From NCBI GenBank assembly GCA_020849855.1, contig JADZFO010000021.1:19058-83057 (forward strand): a stretch of 64,000 nucleotides of DNA. Direction: 5' to 3'. Source of the stretch: a bacterium (GTDB taxonomy: Bacteria; 4484-113; JAFGCY01). Below the pieces are notes generated by a model that searched no databases, was not told the DNA's origin, and worked only from the letters and a program-made list of their open reading frames with translations. Both the position numbers and the translations under genes were made by a program. Below, one piece after another: positions 27,777 through 36,560 of this stretch. How positions within the stretch are numbered: position 1 is the stretch's first letter; every line of letters starts with the position of its first letter.

Positions 27777-29810
27777 ATGTCAGAGCACGATTCGGCGCAC
27801 AGCCATGGCGAAGCTCCTCAGGCCAGCCCTGAGGCGCCCGGCGTCGATGGCAGCGCGCCGGGGGGAACCCAGCAGCTTCCGCGAAATGCCGGCGCCAGGA
27901 TCATGCACATGGTCTTCGGCAAACCACTGGCGAGTTCTGTCGCCCTTGATCATCGTCTGCCGATCCTGCTGGCACTACCAGTCTTTGCCTCAGATGCCCT
28001 ATCTTCTGTGGCTTACGCTACGGAGGAGGTCCTCCATGTACTGGCCAGTCACAACAGCTCTGGATCCGCGATAAGTTACCTGCTGCCGATCTCGGTGGCC
28101 ATCACCATGCTGATGTTCATCGTGGCCTTCAGTTACCGCCGCGCCATTCTGCTTTACCCGACAAGCGGCGGAAGTTATACGGTCTCACGTAAGAACCTAG
28201 GAGCAATGGCGGGACTGGTTGCTGGCGCAGCGCTCTTTATCGACTACATCCTGACTGTGGCTGTTTCTGTGAGCGCCGGTGTTGCGGCGCTGACCAGTTA
28301 CTTGCCGCAAATGTATGACTACCGAGTTTATGTGGGCCTGGCGCTGATTCTCGTGATCGCCTGGATCAACCTGCGTGGCGTAAAGGAAAGCGGCTGGACC
28401 TTTGCTTTGCCTGCATATACCTTTATGTTCTCGATACTGGTCCTGATCGGCGGAACCCTGTACAAGTATCTGACCGGCACACTGCAGCCACTGCCGGTGC
28501 CGCCGGAAGCCATTCAGGCCGTGGAGGGGCTGGGCTGGTTCGCCCTGCTCAAGGCCTTCAGCAACGGCTGCTCGGCACTGACAGGTGTTGAAGCGGTCAG
28601 CAACGGTGTGCAGAGTTTCCAGCAGCCTGAAGCGAAAAACGCGGCCAGGACCCTTGTTGTCTTGATCCTGTCGCTGGTTGTGCTCTTTATCGGCGTGGGC
28701 TGGGCGGCAAGTGCCTACCACGTTGTGCCGACACACACCGAGACCGTGATCAGCCAGATCGCCGGAGCCACCTTTGGCAAGGGCTCATTCTTCTATCTGC
28801 TGGTGATGATCTCGACACTTTCCATCCTGCTGGTTGCCTCCAACACTGCCTTTGCAGGTCTGCCCGCGCTGCTGGCGATGATGGCGCGCGACGGCTACGC
28901 ACCGCGTGTACTTCTCAGCCAGGGGGATCGCCTGGTCTATAACCGCGGCATCTTTGCTCTGACCGTGATAAGCGCCTTGCTGATCATCATATTCAAGGCC
29001 TCTGTGACACTCCTGATTCCACTTTATGCGGTAGGCGTCTTCCTGTGCTTCACTTTATCGCAGGCGGGAATGCTGCGTCGCATGCTGGTTGATAAACAGC
29101 CCGGCTGGGTCGGCGGGGCCGCAGTCAACGCCCTTGGCGCGTTTGTCACGGGAGTCGTGACTCTCGTGATTGCCGTAAGCAAGTTCCACGACGGTGCCTG
29201 GCTGGTATGTCTCTTGATCCCCTTGCTCGTTTTCATCGGATACAAGATCAAGAAGCACTACCAGTGGTTCCAGAATCGCCTGGACGTGAAGGAAACCGAT
29301 ACCAACCCCCTGCTTAGCTCGGTGGATCACCTGACCGTGGTAGTGCTGGTCAGCAGCGATATCCATCGCGGTACCCTTGAAGGGCTGGAAGCGGCACGGG
29401 CGTTTGTTGAGGGTCGCAGCAACAGTGAGCTACGGGCCCTCCACATCGAGCTCGACCCGGCAAAGACCAAGCGACTGAAGGATAAGTGGGACGCCCTGGT
29501 CGTGCCTTATCTTGGACATCTGGATATCAGCCTGGACATAGTGCCAAGCCCTTACCGCTGGCTGGTGCAGCCCGTGCTGGCTTATCTGGATTCGCTGGAC
29601 CGCGGACGACAGGATCATCGTGTAGTTGTACTGCTGGCCGAGTTCGAGACCGGTAGCGTATGGACGCAAATGCTGCACAACCAGAGCACGTTAGGCCTGC
29701 GCAAGGCCCTGTTCAACCGGCCCAATGTGACCATCATCACGAACCGTTTCTTCCTCAAGCCCGGCGCTCATGAGAGGCGCGGCCTGGCGGCGGAGCGGAC
29801 CGGAGACTAA
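27777..29810 (+). CDS. APC-family permease, KimA-like potassium transporter candidate
   Basis: This 677-residue inner-membrane transporter has about 12 TM helices between residues 60 and 490, and a cytoplasmic C-terminal domain of about 170 residues. The segment FASDALSSVAYATEEVLHVL is the conserved start of the KimA/YdaO-like APC permeases. KimA of Bacillus is a high-affinity K+/H+ symporter controlled by c-di-AMP. GSYTVSRKNLGAMAGLVAG and ASNTAFAGLPALLAMMARD also fit. Substrate here is inference from the family. The first 40 residues are hydrophilic and His/Pro-rich. AGGGAG lies before the ATG. Confidence 0.8.
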   Translation: MSEHDSAHSHGEAPQASPEAPGVDGSAPGGTQQLPRNAGARIMHMVFGKPLASSVALDHRLPILLALPVFASDALSSVAYATEEVLHVLASHNSSGSAISYLLPISVAITMLMFIVAFSYRRAILLYPTSGGSYTVSRKNLGAMAGLVAGAALFIDYILTVAVSVSAGVAALTSYLPQMYDYRVYVGLALILVIAWINLRGVKESGWTFALPAYTFMFSILVLIGGTLYKYLTGTLQPLPVPPEAIQAVEGLGWFALLKAFSNGCSALTGVEAVSNGVQSFQQPEAKNAARTLVVLILSLVVLFIGVGWAASAYHVVPTHTETVISQIAGATFGKGSFFYLLVMISTLSILLVASNTAFAGLPALLAMMARDGYAPRVLLSQGDRLVYNRGIFALTVISALLIIIFKASVTLLIPLYAVGVFLCFTLSQAGMLRRMLVDKQPGWVGGAAVNALGAFVTGVVTLVIAVSKFHDGAWLVCLLIPLLVFIGYKIKKHYQWFQNRLDVKETDTNPLLSSVDHLTVVVLVSSDIHRGTLEGLEAARAFVEGRSNSELRALHIELDPAKTKRLKDKWDALVVPYLGHLDISLDIVPSPYRWLVQPVLAYLDSLDRGRQDHRVVVLLAEFETGSVWTQMLHNQSTLGLRKALFNRPNVTIITNRFFLKPGAHERRGLAAERTGD

Positions 29811-29845
29811 GCGGGCCAATTGAGACTGGCCGTTAGTTCCGCAGA

Positions 29846-29851
29846 TATCAT
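29846..29851 (+). promoter_or_regulatory. -10 box TATCAT of the peroxiredoxin gene
   Basis: TATCAT lies 9 bp before ATG 29861 with no ribosome site. Confidence 0.5.
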
Positions 29852-29860
29852 CTGGACGGC

Positions 29861-30664
29861 ATGAGTGTTGCAGGGGCCAACAGGTATCGCATTCCACTTA
29901 AGCAGCGTCTGGCGGAGCTGCGCCCGGTGCGCTGGCTGCTTGATTCAGCCTTCGCGCGCTGGCTGCGGGAATCTGCCATTGCGCGTTTCGTGCGGCGCTA
30001 CATCTGGGTGTACATTGCCTATCGCATCCTGAAGTGGCCGGTGATCTTTGGCCTGGCCTATCTGCTGGGCGCCAAGGCGCCCTGGCTGCAGGCGATGGTT
30101 GCGAAGAAGGACAAGCCGGCCCCGGCCATGAACGCCGGGCTGGCGGCAGGAGAGGAAAAAATGGAGCAGCAGTCTGAAGCCAGCGCCCCTGTCACAGTTG
30201 GCACCGTAATGCCGGACTTCAGCTTGCCGCTGTACCATCACGGCGCAGAGCTGCGCGACTTCAGCCTCAGCGAAGCGCGCGGCCATACGCTGGTGCTCTA
30301 CTTCTATCCGATGGATGACACACCGGGCTGCACGAAGCAGGCATGTGGTCTGCGCGATGCGAGCGCGGACTATGAGAAGTACAACGCGCAGATCCTCGGC
30401 GTCAGCCGCGACGATGCTGAAAGCCACAGCGCCTTCGCGCAGAAGTACAGCCTGCCCTTCGGTCTGCTCATAGATGCGGATGGACGACTGCGCGAGAGAC
30501 TCGGCAACCCCGACGGCAGCGCGGAACTCATCTCTCGCATCACTTACATCATCGATTCAAAGGGCATCGTGCGCGCGATCATCGGCGGGCCTGAAACGAC
30601 GGTTGATGATCATCTTGAGCAAAGTCTTGCCTGGGCGCAAAAAATCGCGCAGGAGCAGCATTAA
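29861..30664 (+). CDS. bcp: Membrane-anchored BCP/PrxQ peroxiredoxin
   Basis: This 267-residue thiol peroxidase reduces hydroperoxides. The catalytic site YPMDDTPGCTKQACG has the peroxidatic C157 and the resolving C162, five residues apart as in BCP. The thioredoxin-fold domain spans about 110-265. Unusually, about 100 residues precede it: a basic segment, a TM helix (YRILKWPVIFGLAYLLGA) and a Lys/Pro/Ala linker. Classical BCP proteins of about 155 residues are soluble. By the positive-inside rule the basic N-terminus is cytoplasmic, which would place the peroxidase domain outside the membrane; this is inference. Confidence 0.9.
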   Translation: MSVAGANRYRIPLKQRLAELRPVRWLLDSAFARWLRESAIARFVRRYIWVYIAYRILKWPVIFGLAYLLGAKAPWLQAMVAKKDKPAPAMNAGLAAGEEKMEQQSEASAPVTVGTVMPDFSLPLYHHGAELRDFSLSEARGHTLVLYFYPMDDTPGCTKQACGLRDASADYEKYNAQILGVSRDDAESHSAFAQKYSLPFGLLIDADGRLRERLGNPDGSAELISRITYIIDSKGIVRAIIGGPETTVDDHLEQSLAWAQKIAQEQH

Positions 30665-30758
30665 GGCAGCGCGAGATAGTTACCTCAAGGTAATTACTTT
30701 AAGCAAAGTAATCAAAAGCTGCGGACCCTGATCAATACTGGACAAACTGACATAGTCC

Positions 30759-30865
30759 TGTTGATAGTGTGGATAACTTTCTTTGACAAAGGCCCGCTGA
30801 AGCCTGATAAAGCCTACAAAGCGCAGGAAAAACTTGTGCACAAATTTCCGTGGAACCGTTGATAA
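30759..30865. other. Cluster of DnaA-box-like 9-mers in an AT-rich gap
   Basis: TGTGGATAA at 30768-30776 is a perfect DnaA box on the reverse strand (TTATCCACA). TGTTGATAG at 30759-30767 abuts it head to tail with two mismatches. TTGTGCACA at 30834 and CGTTGATAA at 30857 each have two mismatches. The surrounding 260-bp gap is AT-rich. No dnaA, dnaN or rpmH is nearby, so an origin is not established. Confidence 0.35.
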
Positions 30866-30887
30866 GTTTTCACGATTGCGCTATTCT
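30859..30887 (+). promoter_or_regulatory. Promoter TTGATA-N17-TATTCT of the H1-like gene
   Basis: TTGATA at 30859-30864 and TATTCT at 30882-30887 with a 17-bp spacer precede the gene at 30925. The -35 overlaps the last DnaA-box-like 9-mer. Confidence 0.6.
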
Positions 30888-30924
30888 TCCGGCTTAACAC
30901 CCCCTTAGCAAGGAGTGACAGAAT

Positions 30925-31581
30925 ATGGCAGACGAGAAGACCGGAAGCAAGATGACCAGCGCGGCTAAGCCCGCGGCTGCAAAGCCTGCGGCGAAGCCGG
31001 CAGCGAAGAAGGTTGCGGCCAAGCCCGCGGCGAAGCCGGCGGCGAAGGCCGCTGCTAAGCCGGCCGCCAAGGCTGCCGCTAAGCCCGCCGCCAAGCCCGC
31101 TGCTAAGCCGGCTGCCAAGGCTGCTGCAAAGCCCGCCGCCAAGGCTGCGGCGAAGCCGGCAGCGAAGAAGGTTGCGGCCAAGCCCGCCGCCAAGGCTGCT
31201 GCTAAGCCCGCCATGAAGATGGCTGCGAAGCCCGCCGCCAAGGCTGCCGCCAAGCCGGCCGCCAAGGCTGCTGCAAAGCCGGCCGCCAAGGCTGCGGCGA
31301 AGCCGGCAGCGAAGAAGGTTGCGGCCAAGCCCGCCGCCAAGGCTGCTGCTAAGCCCGCCATGAAGACGGCTGCGAAGCCCGCCGCCAAGGCTGCGGCGAA
31401 GCCTGCCGCCAAGAAGGTTGCGGCCAAGCCCGCCGCCAAGGCTGCTGCTAAGCCCGCCATGAAGATGGCTGCGAAGCCTGCCGCCAAGGCTGCGGCGAAG
31501 CCGGCAGCCAAGAAGGTTGCGGCCAAGCCTGCCGCCAAGCCGGCTGCGAAGCCGGCCGCCAAGGCCGCCGGCAGGAAGTAG
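30925..31581 (+). CDS. Histone H1-like Lys/Ala/Pro-rich DNA-binding protein
   Basis: This 218-residue protein is almost entirely AAKP and AAKA repeats after MADEKTGSKMTS. It resembles the C-terminal tails of eukaryotic H1 and bacterial H1-like proteins such as AlgP and Hc1. Such proteins bind and compact DNA through spaced lysines. At least three longer units containing KKVAAKPAAK and KPAMK recur, so the gene grew by unit duplication and should vary in length between strains. AAGGAGTG precedes ATG 30925. A strong terminator follows 22 bp after the stop. Confidence 0.82.
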   Translation: MADEKTGSKMTSAAKPAAAKPAAKPAAKKVAAKPAAKPAAKAAAKPAAKAAAKPAAKPAAKPAAKAAAKPAAKAAAKPAAKKVAAKPAAKAAAKPAMKMAAKPAAKAAAKPAAKAAAKPAAKAAAKPAAKKVAAKPAAKAAAKPAMKTAAKPAAKAAAKPAAKKVAAKPAAKAAAKPAMKMAAKPAAKAAAKPAAKKVAAKPAAKPAAKPAAKAAGRK

Positions 31582-31602
31582 AGCCGGAGAGCTTGAACCA
31601 TG

Positions 31603-31634
31603 AAAGCCCGCCTGGAAACAGGCGGGCTTTTGCT
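31603..31634 (+). terminator. Rho-independent terminator after the H1-like gene
   Basis: AAAGCCCGCCTG (31603-31614), a GAAA tetraloop and the perfect complement (31619-31630) form a 12-bp stem, followed by a short T-rich tail. Confidence 0.85.
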
Positions 31635-31725
31635 TTGCCGACCAGTTGCACAGGACTGACTACTACTCACTACTTCCACGCTGCTGCACAGCGGCCAGAG
31701 GTGCAAGCTCAGCAGGACTGCAGGG

Positions 31726-32424
31726 CTAAAGCACAGCCAGCGACACAAGCTGCGCCCCGCAGTGCTCCTCCAGCAGTGCGGCGAACTGCCGCAGGCCAGC
31801 CTCAAGTTCAGCGCTGCTGTACAGCTCGCTGCTGCTGTAGACCAGCCCCAGGATGGACGAAGCACCATCAAAAACCTTTGTCTCCATCGAGTCCTTGACC
31901 GGCGAACCGCAGGGCCTGCCGGGGGCCGGGCCGCAGGCGCAGATGATGCAGCGCTTAAGGTCAAGGTAATGGCCACTGGCGTTGAAGACATAGCCTTCCC
32001 CTTCCTCGGCAATGCGGATGTGCAGCCGGCCCTCCAGCTTGTCCGCGTCGAAGATGCTGATCGGCAGCTTCAGCCTAAGGCTCATCAGGTTGTTGATGTC
32101 CACAACGTTATTGATGTGGTTGAAGCCGCGCTGCTGCGCATCTTCACTGGCGGCGCGTTCCTGCAGGTCGTTGAAGAGCAGCTCCTGGGCCGGACGGTTG
32201 CGGCCGGTGGGCGAGAAGCCGCCGATCTTCAGCAGCTGACGCACGGCCACACGTTCACGCTCCGGGAACTCACGCGGCTCTGGCCCGCTGCTGAGTTCCT
32301 TAAAGAGGGCCTGGCACTGCGCCCGCAAAGCAGGGTCGGCGCTGGCCACCTGCGCCGCGCTGACTTCAACCACGCCCAGCTGCAGGCGCGGGTCTTCGAT
32401 ATGCTTGCTCACTATGACCGGCAT
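31726..32424 (-). CDS. B3/B4 tRNA-binding domain protein
   Basis: This 232-residue protein consists of a B3/B4 domain like that in the PheRS beta chain, here free-standing (COG3382 type). Signature segments are GRNRPAQELLFNDL, INNVVDINNLMSLRLKLPIS and GSPVKDSMETKVFD. Family members are thought to bind or edit tRNA, but the role of this group is not established. The minus-strand TACAAT lies 6 bp before ATG 32424, so it is probably leaderless. It is divergent from dodecin. Confidence 0.82.
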   Translation of the reverse strand: MPVIVSKHIEDPRLQLGVVEVSAAQVASADPALRAQCQALFKELSSGPEPREFPERERVAVRQLLKIGGFSPTGRNRPAQELLFNDLQERAASEDAQQRGFNHINNVVDINNLMSLRLKLPISIFDADKLEGRLHIRIAEEGEGYVFNASGHYLDLKRCIICACGPAPGRPCGSPVKDSMETKVFDGASSILGLVYSSSELYSSAELEAGLRQFAALLEEHCGAQLVSLAVL

Positions 32425-32430
32425 AGAGCG

Positions 32431-32436
32431 ATTGTA
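32431..32436 (-). promoter_or_regulatory. -10 box TACAAT of the B3/B4 gene
   Basis: On the minus strand TACAAT lies 6 bp before ATG 32424 without a ribosome site. Confidence 0.55.
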
Positions 32437-32507
32437 GAAGGCGCGGCCGAAGCGGTTAGAATCAAGGCGCCAGTCCGGCGCAGAAGCCGCGGCTGCAGGA
32501 GAAAGGC

Positions 32508-32711
32508 ATGGCCGTGATGAAAGTGATTGAACTGATGGCCCAGAGCACGGAGAGCTGGGAAGACGCCGCGCGCCAGGCAGTGGCCGCCGCGGCGAAGTCG
32601 GTGCGGGGTATCCGCTCGGTCTATATCCAGGACTTCTCGGCGGTGGTGGAAAACGACCAGCTGGTGGCCTACCGCGTCAATGCCAAGGTGACCTTCGAGG
32701 TTGAGCTCTAG
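32508..32711 (+). CDS. Dodecin-family flavin-binding protein
   Basis: This 67-residue protein matches dodecins, dodecameric flavin-storage proteins: VMKVIELMAQSTESWEDAAR, then SVYIQDFSAVVENDQLVAYR and the strand VNAKVTFEVEL. The usual flavin-stacking Trp is present in ESWEDA. AGGAGAAAGG precedes ATG 32508, giving a clear Shine-Dalgarno start. The TAG stop is shared with the convergent gene through CTAG at 32708-32711. Confidence 0.88.
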   Translation: MAVMKVIELMAQSTESWEDAARQAVAAAAKSVRGIRSVYIQDFSAVVENDQLVAYRVNAKVTFEVEL

Positions 32712-33115
32712 CCGTTTGGACCCATCCTGCGGCCAAAGAGCACAAAGCCCGTCCGGGTCAGGATGTAGCCCAGCACATAGGTGCCGGCGACATACATCAG
32801 GCCCCGCGAGTTGAGCGAGCTCAGCGCGCCCTGTCGTTCGCCGATCGGCGCATTGGACAGCGCGGCGTTGCCCTCCCAGCCCAGGAAGCCAAGGATGAAC
32901 CCGGCCATGCCGATCAGCAGCGCCAGCCCAAAGAAGACAGCGCCGCGGCTTGAACGCGCGTCGCGTTCCTTGCGCTGCTCCGCTGTCAGCTTCTCGCCGG
33001 GCGTATCGCTGGGCGGACTGCCGGCCGGCGCCGGCCGGTGCGCCGCGGCCAGCAGGAAGCCGGCACACAGGCCCAGCAGCATCGCGAGCGCCAGCAGCGG
33101 AGGGTTGGCAGGCAT
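32708..33115 (-). CDS. Small membrane protein with three TM helices
   Basis: This 135-residue protein of unknown function has TM helices at about 6-24 (LLALAMLLGLCAGFLLAA), 60-80 (AVFFGLALLIGMAGFILGFL) and 105-125 (LMYVAGTYVLGYILTRTGF). A charged loop rich in Lys, Glu and Arg sits between the first two. TATGCT lies 6 bp before the minus-strand ATG. Its stop shares CTAG with dodecin. Confidence 0.72.
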   Translation of the reverse strand: MPANPPLLALAMLLGLCAGFLLAAAHRPAPAGSPPSDTPGEKLTAEQRKERDARSSRGAVFFGLALLIGMAGFILGFLGWEGNAALSNAPIGERQGALSSLNSRGLMYVAGTYVLGYILTRTGFVLFGRRMGPNG

Positions 33116-33121
33116 GCGCCA

Positions 33122-33127
33122 AGCATA
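33122..33127 (-). promoter_or_regulatory. -10 box TATGCT of the 33115 gene
   Basis: On the minus strand TATGCT lies 6 bp before ATG 33115 without a ribosome site. Confidence 0.5.
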
Positions 33128-33272
33128 GCGCCTGCCGGACTAATCTGCTGGGAGAACCTGTATCCGAGTCATGCATGCTGATCTTTGTGACCTGTTCTCA
33201 TATCTTTAAGGATGAACTCGGTGAAGCTCAGAGCAAGTGGCAAATCCGTCAGTCCGTCTAAAGTCTGCACAG

Positions 33273-34853
33273 CTATTCACCTGCGGCATGCCTGCGAAGG
33301 TATGTGGTCAGGGCCTTGTTCCAGATAGCCTGTCTCTCGGATAGCCAGGCATGACTGAGCCACCAGTGCAGCAGAGGTGCCAGCAGAAGAAAGGACATGA
33401 GCCAGACATGCCAGGTTGGTGCGGCAACGCCGTGGCTGTTGGTCTGTCCAGCTTGCATCAGGACCATTACCGCAGCAATCAGCAGCCCAGCCGGGACTGC
33501 AAGCCAAGCCAGCCAGTGCCAGCGCCATAGAGGCCCGCGCTTGCCTAGATACCAGTCCAGGTTGTCAGATATCAAAGGTATGATGTCGCGTAGACCTCCT
33601 CTCTTGCTCTGGCGACGAACAAAGAAGCTAAGCACTGGCCGTAACAAGGTTGGCGCGTGCTCCAGCGGCTCACTGCCACTAAGGCTTCCACTGGCAATTT
33701 CCAGCGCGATCGCAGAGCGCTGCAGGCGCTGATCCACAAGTCGCTGTTCCTGCACAAGCCTGTCACGCTTAAGGAGCCAAACTTTTAGGCTGGCGACGGC
33801 GAGGGCTGCGGCATAGATCAGGGCGGGCCAGCCGTGGATCGAGACGGAGCTCAAAGCGAGCAGGGGTGGCAGAACAATGAGAGTGTCAACCGCTCCGGAC
33901 CGCTGGATATTGCGCGGCATTGAGCTGAGTTCGATTTCATTGATGATGAGCTTGGTATGGGCAATGCGTGCCCGGTCATAGGATGGCTCCCTGGCTGCGG
34001 GCACATCTGCCTGTACTGCGGCACCTTCCGTGGACTGGGCATCTTGCAGATGAGCGGCGGGTGCCGACTCACGCCACTCAGCTTCCAGATAATCCGCCAG
34101 TTTCTCTCCAAGCTCACCAGGTTGATTAAAGAGCATGGCCAGCACACACAAGGTGTTAAACACGCCTGCGCCGAGTACCCAGGCCCAGCCCGTCGGCCAC
34201 AGCGCGATAAAGGTAATCAGCAGCACTGGTCCAAGGAGGAGCAGGACGGCGGTCTGGCCAGCAGTCCAAAGGCTGGACTTCGATCCAGTCAGATACCAGA
34301 TGTAGTTTCTGCAGACCCGTAGCAGTTGCCTTAATGGTGTTGTGTCCCGCTCCTCCATCCGGCGGCGCTCAGTGGCGCTCAACTGCTCAAGCAGCGGGTC
34401 GGCATACAATTCACCAAACTCAATGCGGTCTGCAAGGCCGCTGGCCTCAAGCCAGTCCTCCTGCTGCGAAGTGAGGCGGAGCTTAAGACCCAGCCGAAAG
34501 GACACGACACCGAGGATGTAGATCAAGGCAGGGCCTGCCAGGTTCGCCACCAACAGCCATGCAGCGGAGTGCGAGGTGGGCAGTGAGCCGTCATGGCTGA
34601 TCTGGAGTGCCAGTGCAAGCCCCGCCAGCAAGCCCAGAGGCAACAGCAGGGTCATCTGCTTACGAAGCCTGCTCATGCTGCTCTTGCTGAGCGAGCGCAA
34701 CTCCGGTAGAACAGCAAGGTACTGCTCGCGGTAGTCGGAGTATTCCCTCTCGAGCTGATGGGTCTTGCAGCTCTCAGGCTGCGCCGCACTGGCGTCAGAA
34801 GGCAGTCCAGTAGCTGTGGTAAGCACAGGTTGATGTCTTTCTTCGGGCACCAT
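33273..34853 (-). CDS. Polytopic membrane protein with internal duplication
   Basis: This 526-residue protein with about eight TM helices does not match a family I know. It is built from two related halves: CRNYIWYLTGSKSSLWTAGQ in the first corresponds to SDNLDWYLGKRGPLWRWHW in the second, each followed by two TM helices and a helical tail (EKLADYLEAEWR; NKALTTYLRRH). The start at 34853 follows AAGGAGG on the minus strand. It lies 48 bp after the permease gene in the same direction, so the two are probably one operon. Base composition is lower in GC than the permease. Confidence 0.75.
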   Translation of the reverse strand: MVPEERHQPVLTTATGLPSDASAAQPESCKTHQLEREYSDYREQYLAVLPELRSLSKSSMSRLRKQMTLLLPLGLLAGLALALQISHDGSLPTSHSAAWLLVANLAGPALIYILGVVSFRLGLKLRLTSQQEDWLEASGLADRIEFGELYADPLLEQLSATERRRMEERDTTPLRQLLRVCRNYIWYLTGSKSSLWTAGQTAVLLLLGPVLLITFIALWPTGWAWVLGAGVFNTLCVLAMLFNQPGELGEKLADYLEAEWRESAPAAHLQDAQSTEGAAVQADVPAAREPSYDRARIAHTKLIINEIELSSMPRNIQRSGAVDTLIVLPPLLALSSVSIHGWPALIYAAALAVASLKVWLLKRDRLVQEQRLVDQRLQRSAIALEIASGSLSGSEPLEHAPTLLRPVLSFFVRRQSKRGGLRDIIPLISDNLDWYLGKRGPLWRWHWLAWLAVPAGLLIAAVMVLMQAGQTNSHGVAAPTWHVWLMSFLLLAPLLHWWLSHAWLSERQAIWNKALTTYLRRHAAGE

Positions 34854-34901
34854 TAACGCCTGCCTCCTTCTTATGGAGGATACAACACAAAAGGCCAGCA
34901 A

Positions 34902-36560
34902 CTACATCTCGCTTCTGAGGCTCTGGATAGGATCGACGCGGGCGGCGCGCCAGGCCGGGTATACGCCAAAACCGACGCCGACCAGCGCGGCGAAGGAGAT
35001 CGCCAGCAGGATAGTCAGCGGGGCGATGTAGAAGTCCCAGTCGCTGTAGCGGCAGAACAGGGCCACGCCGATGACCCCCAGGACCACCCCCAGCACCGCG
35101 CCCATCATCGCCTGCACTGTGCTCTCGGTGACGAACTGCAGCACGACGCTGCGCCGCGTCGCCCCCACCGCCCGGCGCAGGCCGATCTCGGCGCGGCGCT
35201 GCAGCACGCGGATCAGCATCACGTTCATGATCCCGATGCCGGCCACCAGCAGCGCGATTGAGCCGATGCCCCAGAGCACGGCGCGGAAGATCGAGAGCGT
35301 GGCATCCATCAGCTGGGTGGCCTGCTTGACCGTGAAGGTGCTGACGGTCTCGTCAAGGCTCTCGCCCTCGGCCAGGCTGGCGGCCATCGAGGCGCGCAGC
35401 TGCTCCATCGCCTCCTGCTCCTTCAGCCCCTCGCGGTAACGCACGATCATGCCCTGGATGCCGTCGTATTCGAAGAGCTGCTGCAGGGTGGAGAGAGGCA
35501 TGAAGACGCGGTCGTCGACATCCTCGAAGCCGATGCGGCCGCGTTCCACCATGACGCCCACAATGGTGAAGGGCTCGCCCTTGATCAGGATCTGGCGGCC
35601 GACGGCCAGCTTGGGGTCAACCTGGATCTGCGAGTAGTCCAGGGCCTCGGGCTCGTCATACTCCTCACCTTCCACTGCCTCTTCAGCGCCTGCCGCAGCA
35701 GGGCTGTCTGCGCCCTCCGAGCCGCTGTCGGCAGCGGCCGGATCTGAAGCGCTGTTGTCAGCAGCTTCGCCGGCGGGGTCCACCGCGCTGACGTCACTGC
35801 CATCAGCGGTGGCGCCGCGGCGCGGGCCGAAAAGGCTCTTGAGCGGAGTGGAGCCCAGGCAGACAACCTTTGCCCCGCTGGCCTGCTCCTCGGCTGTGAT
35901 GAAGCGGCCGGCCACCACATGGGTGCCGCCGACGTTGACGAACTCCGGCGTTACCCCGGCCAGGGTGGTGAAGTGCGAGCGCTCCACCGGTATTTCCGGC
36001 TCAGCCGGCACAGTGTCTTCTTCAGCGGGCTCCTCGGCTGTCTGCTCCGCGCTATCTGCCGCACTATCCGCCGCGCTGTCCGGCGCGGCTTCGCTGGCTT
36101 CATCGGCTGCGGCAGTCTCTTCAGGCGCCGACCTGGCGGCGCCTTCAGCACTGGCCGCAGGCTGCCAGCCGGCGGGCAGCAGGCCGGCGTTGCCGGGCAG
36201 GATCAGCATGGCCGCTACGCCGCCCTGCGGGCCCTTGTCCACCGCCGGGCTGCCCTTGAGGGCCTCATAGAGACCGCTGGGCAGATAGCCGTTGGTGTTG
36301 GCCGGCGAGAACATGGCGAAGGGGCCGCCGGACAGATCTATATAAGGAGTGACGATGATCACCCGGGCCCCGAAGTCGTTGATCAGGCTCATGGTCTGAC
36401 GGCGGCCAAGATCGGTCATGCTGATCAGCACGATGATGTTGGCGATGCCGATGCCCACGGCCAGGATGATCAGCAGGGTCTGCAGCCGGTAGCGCAGAGC
36501 CTGGGCCAGGGCGGAGCCGACGTAATACTGGAGCACGGCGGGAATGATACCCGCAGGCAT
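34902..36560 (-). CDS. MacB-like ABC transporter permease (FtsX fold)
   Basis: This 552-residue inner-membrane permease has TM helix 1 at about 25-48 (LQTLLIILAVGIGIANIIVL), a large periplasmic MacB-type domain, and three TM helices at the end. The characteristic GIGIMNVMLIRVLQRRAEIG and LRRAVGATRR segments are present. The periplasmic domain is interrupted by two Ala/Glu/Asp/Ser-rich low-complexity insertions at about 135-195 and 250-305. No ATPase gene lies next to it in the window, so its partner must be elsewhere. The ATG has no clear ribosome site, and the exact start is uncertain. Confidence 0.85.
   Translation of the reverse strand: MPAGIIPAVLQYYVGSALAQALRYRLQTLLIILAVGIGIANIIVLISMTDLGRRQTMSLINDFGARVIIVTPYIDLSGGPFAMFSPANTNGYLPSGLYEALKGSPAVDKGPQGGVAAMLILPGNAGLLPAGWQPAASAEGAARSAPEETAAADEASEAAPDSAADSAADSAEQTAEEPAEEDTVPAEPEIPVERSHFTTLAGVTPEFVNVGGTHVVAGRFITAEEQASGAKVVCLGSTPLKSLFGPRRGATADGSDVSAVDPAGEAADNSASDPAAADSGSEGADSPAAAGAEEAVEGEEYDEPEALDYSQIQVDPKLAVGRQILIKGEPFTIVGVMVERGRIGFEDVDDRVFMPLSTLQQLFEYDGIQGMIVRYREGLKEQEAMEQLRASMAASLAEGESLDETVSTFTVKQATQLMDATLSIFRAVLWGIGSIALLVAGIGIMNVMLIRVLQRRAEIGLRRAVGATRRSVVLQFVTESTVQAMMGAVLGVVLGVIGVALFCRYSDWDFYIAPLTILLAISFAALVGVGFGVYPAWRAARVDPIQSLRSEM

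Noticed and set aside
30894..32012. Ala/Gly/Phe-rich frame opposite the H1-like gene
   Set aside because: It is the antisense of AAKP repeats and overlaps other genes; the promoter and terminator belong to the plus strand.
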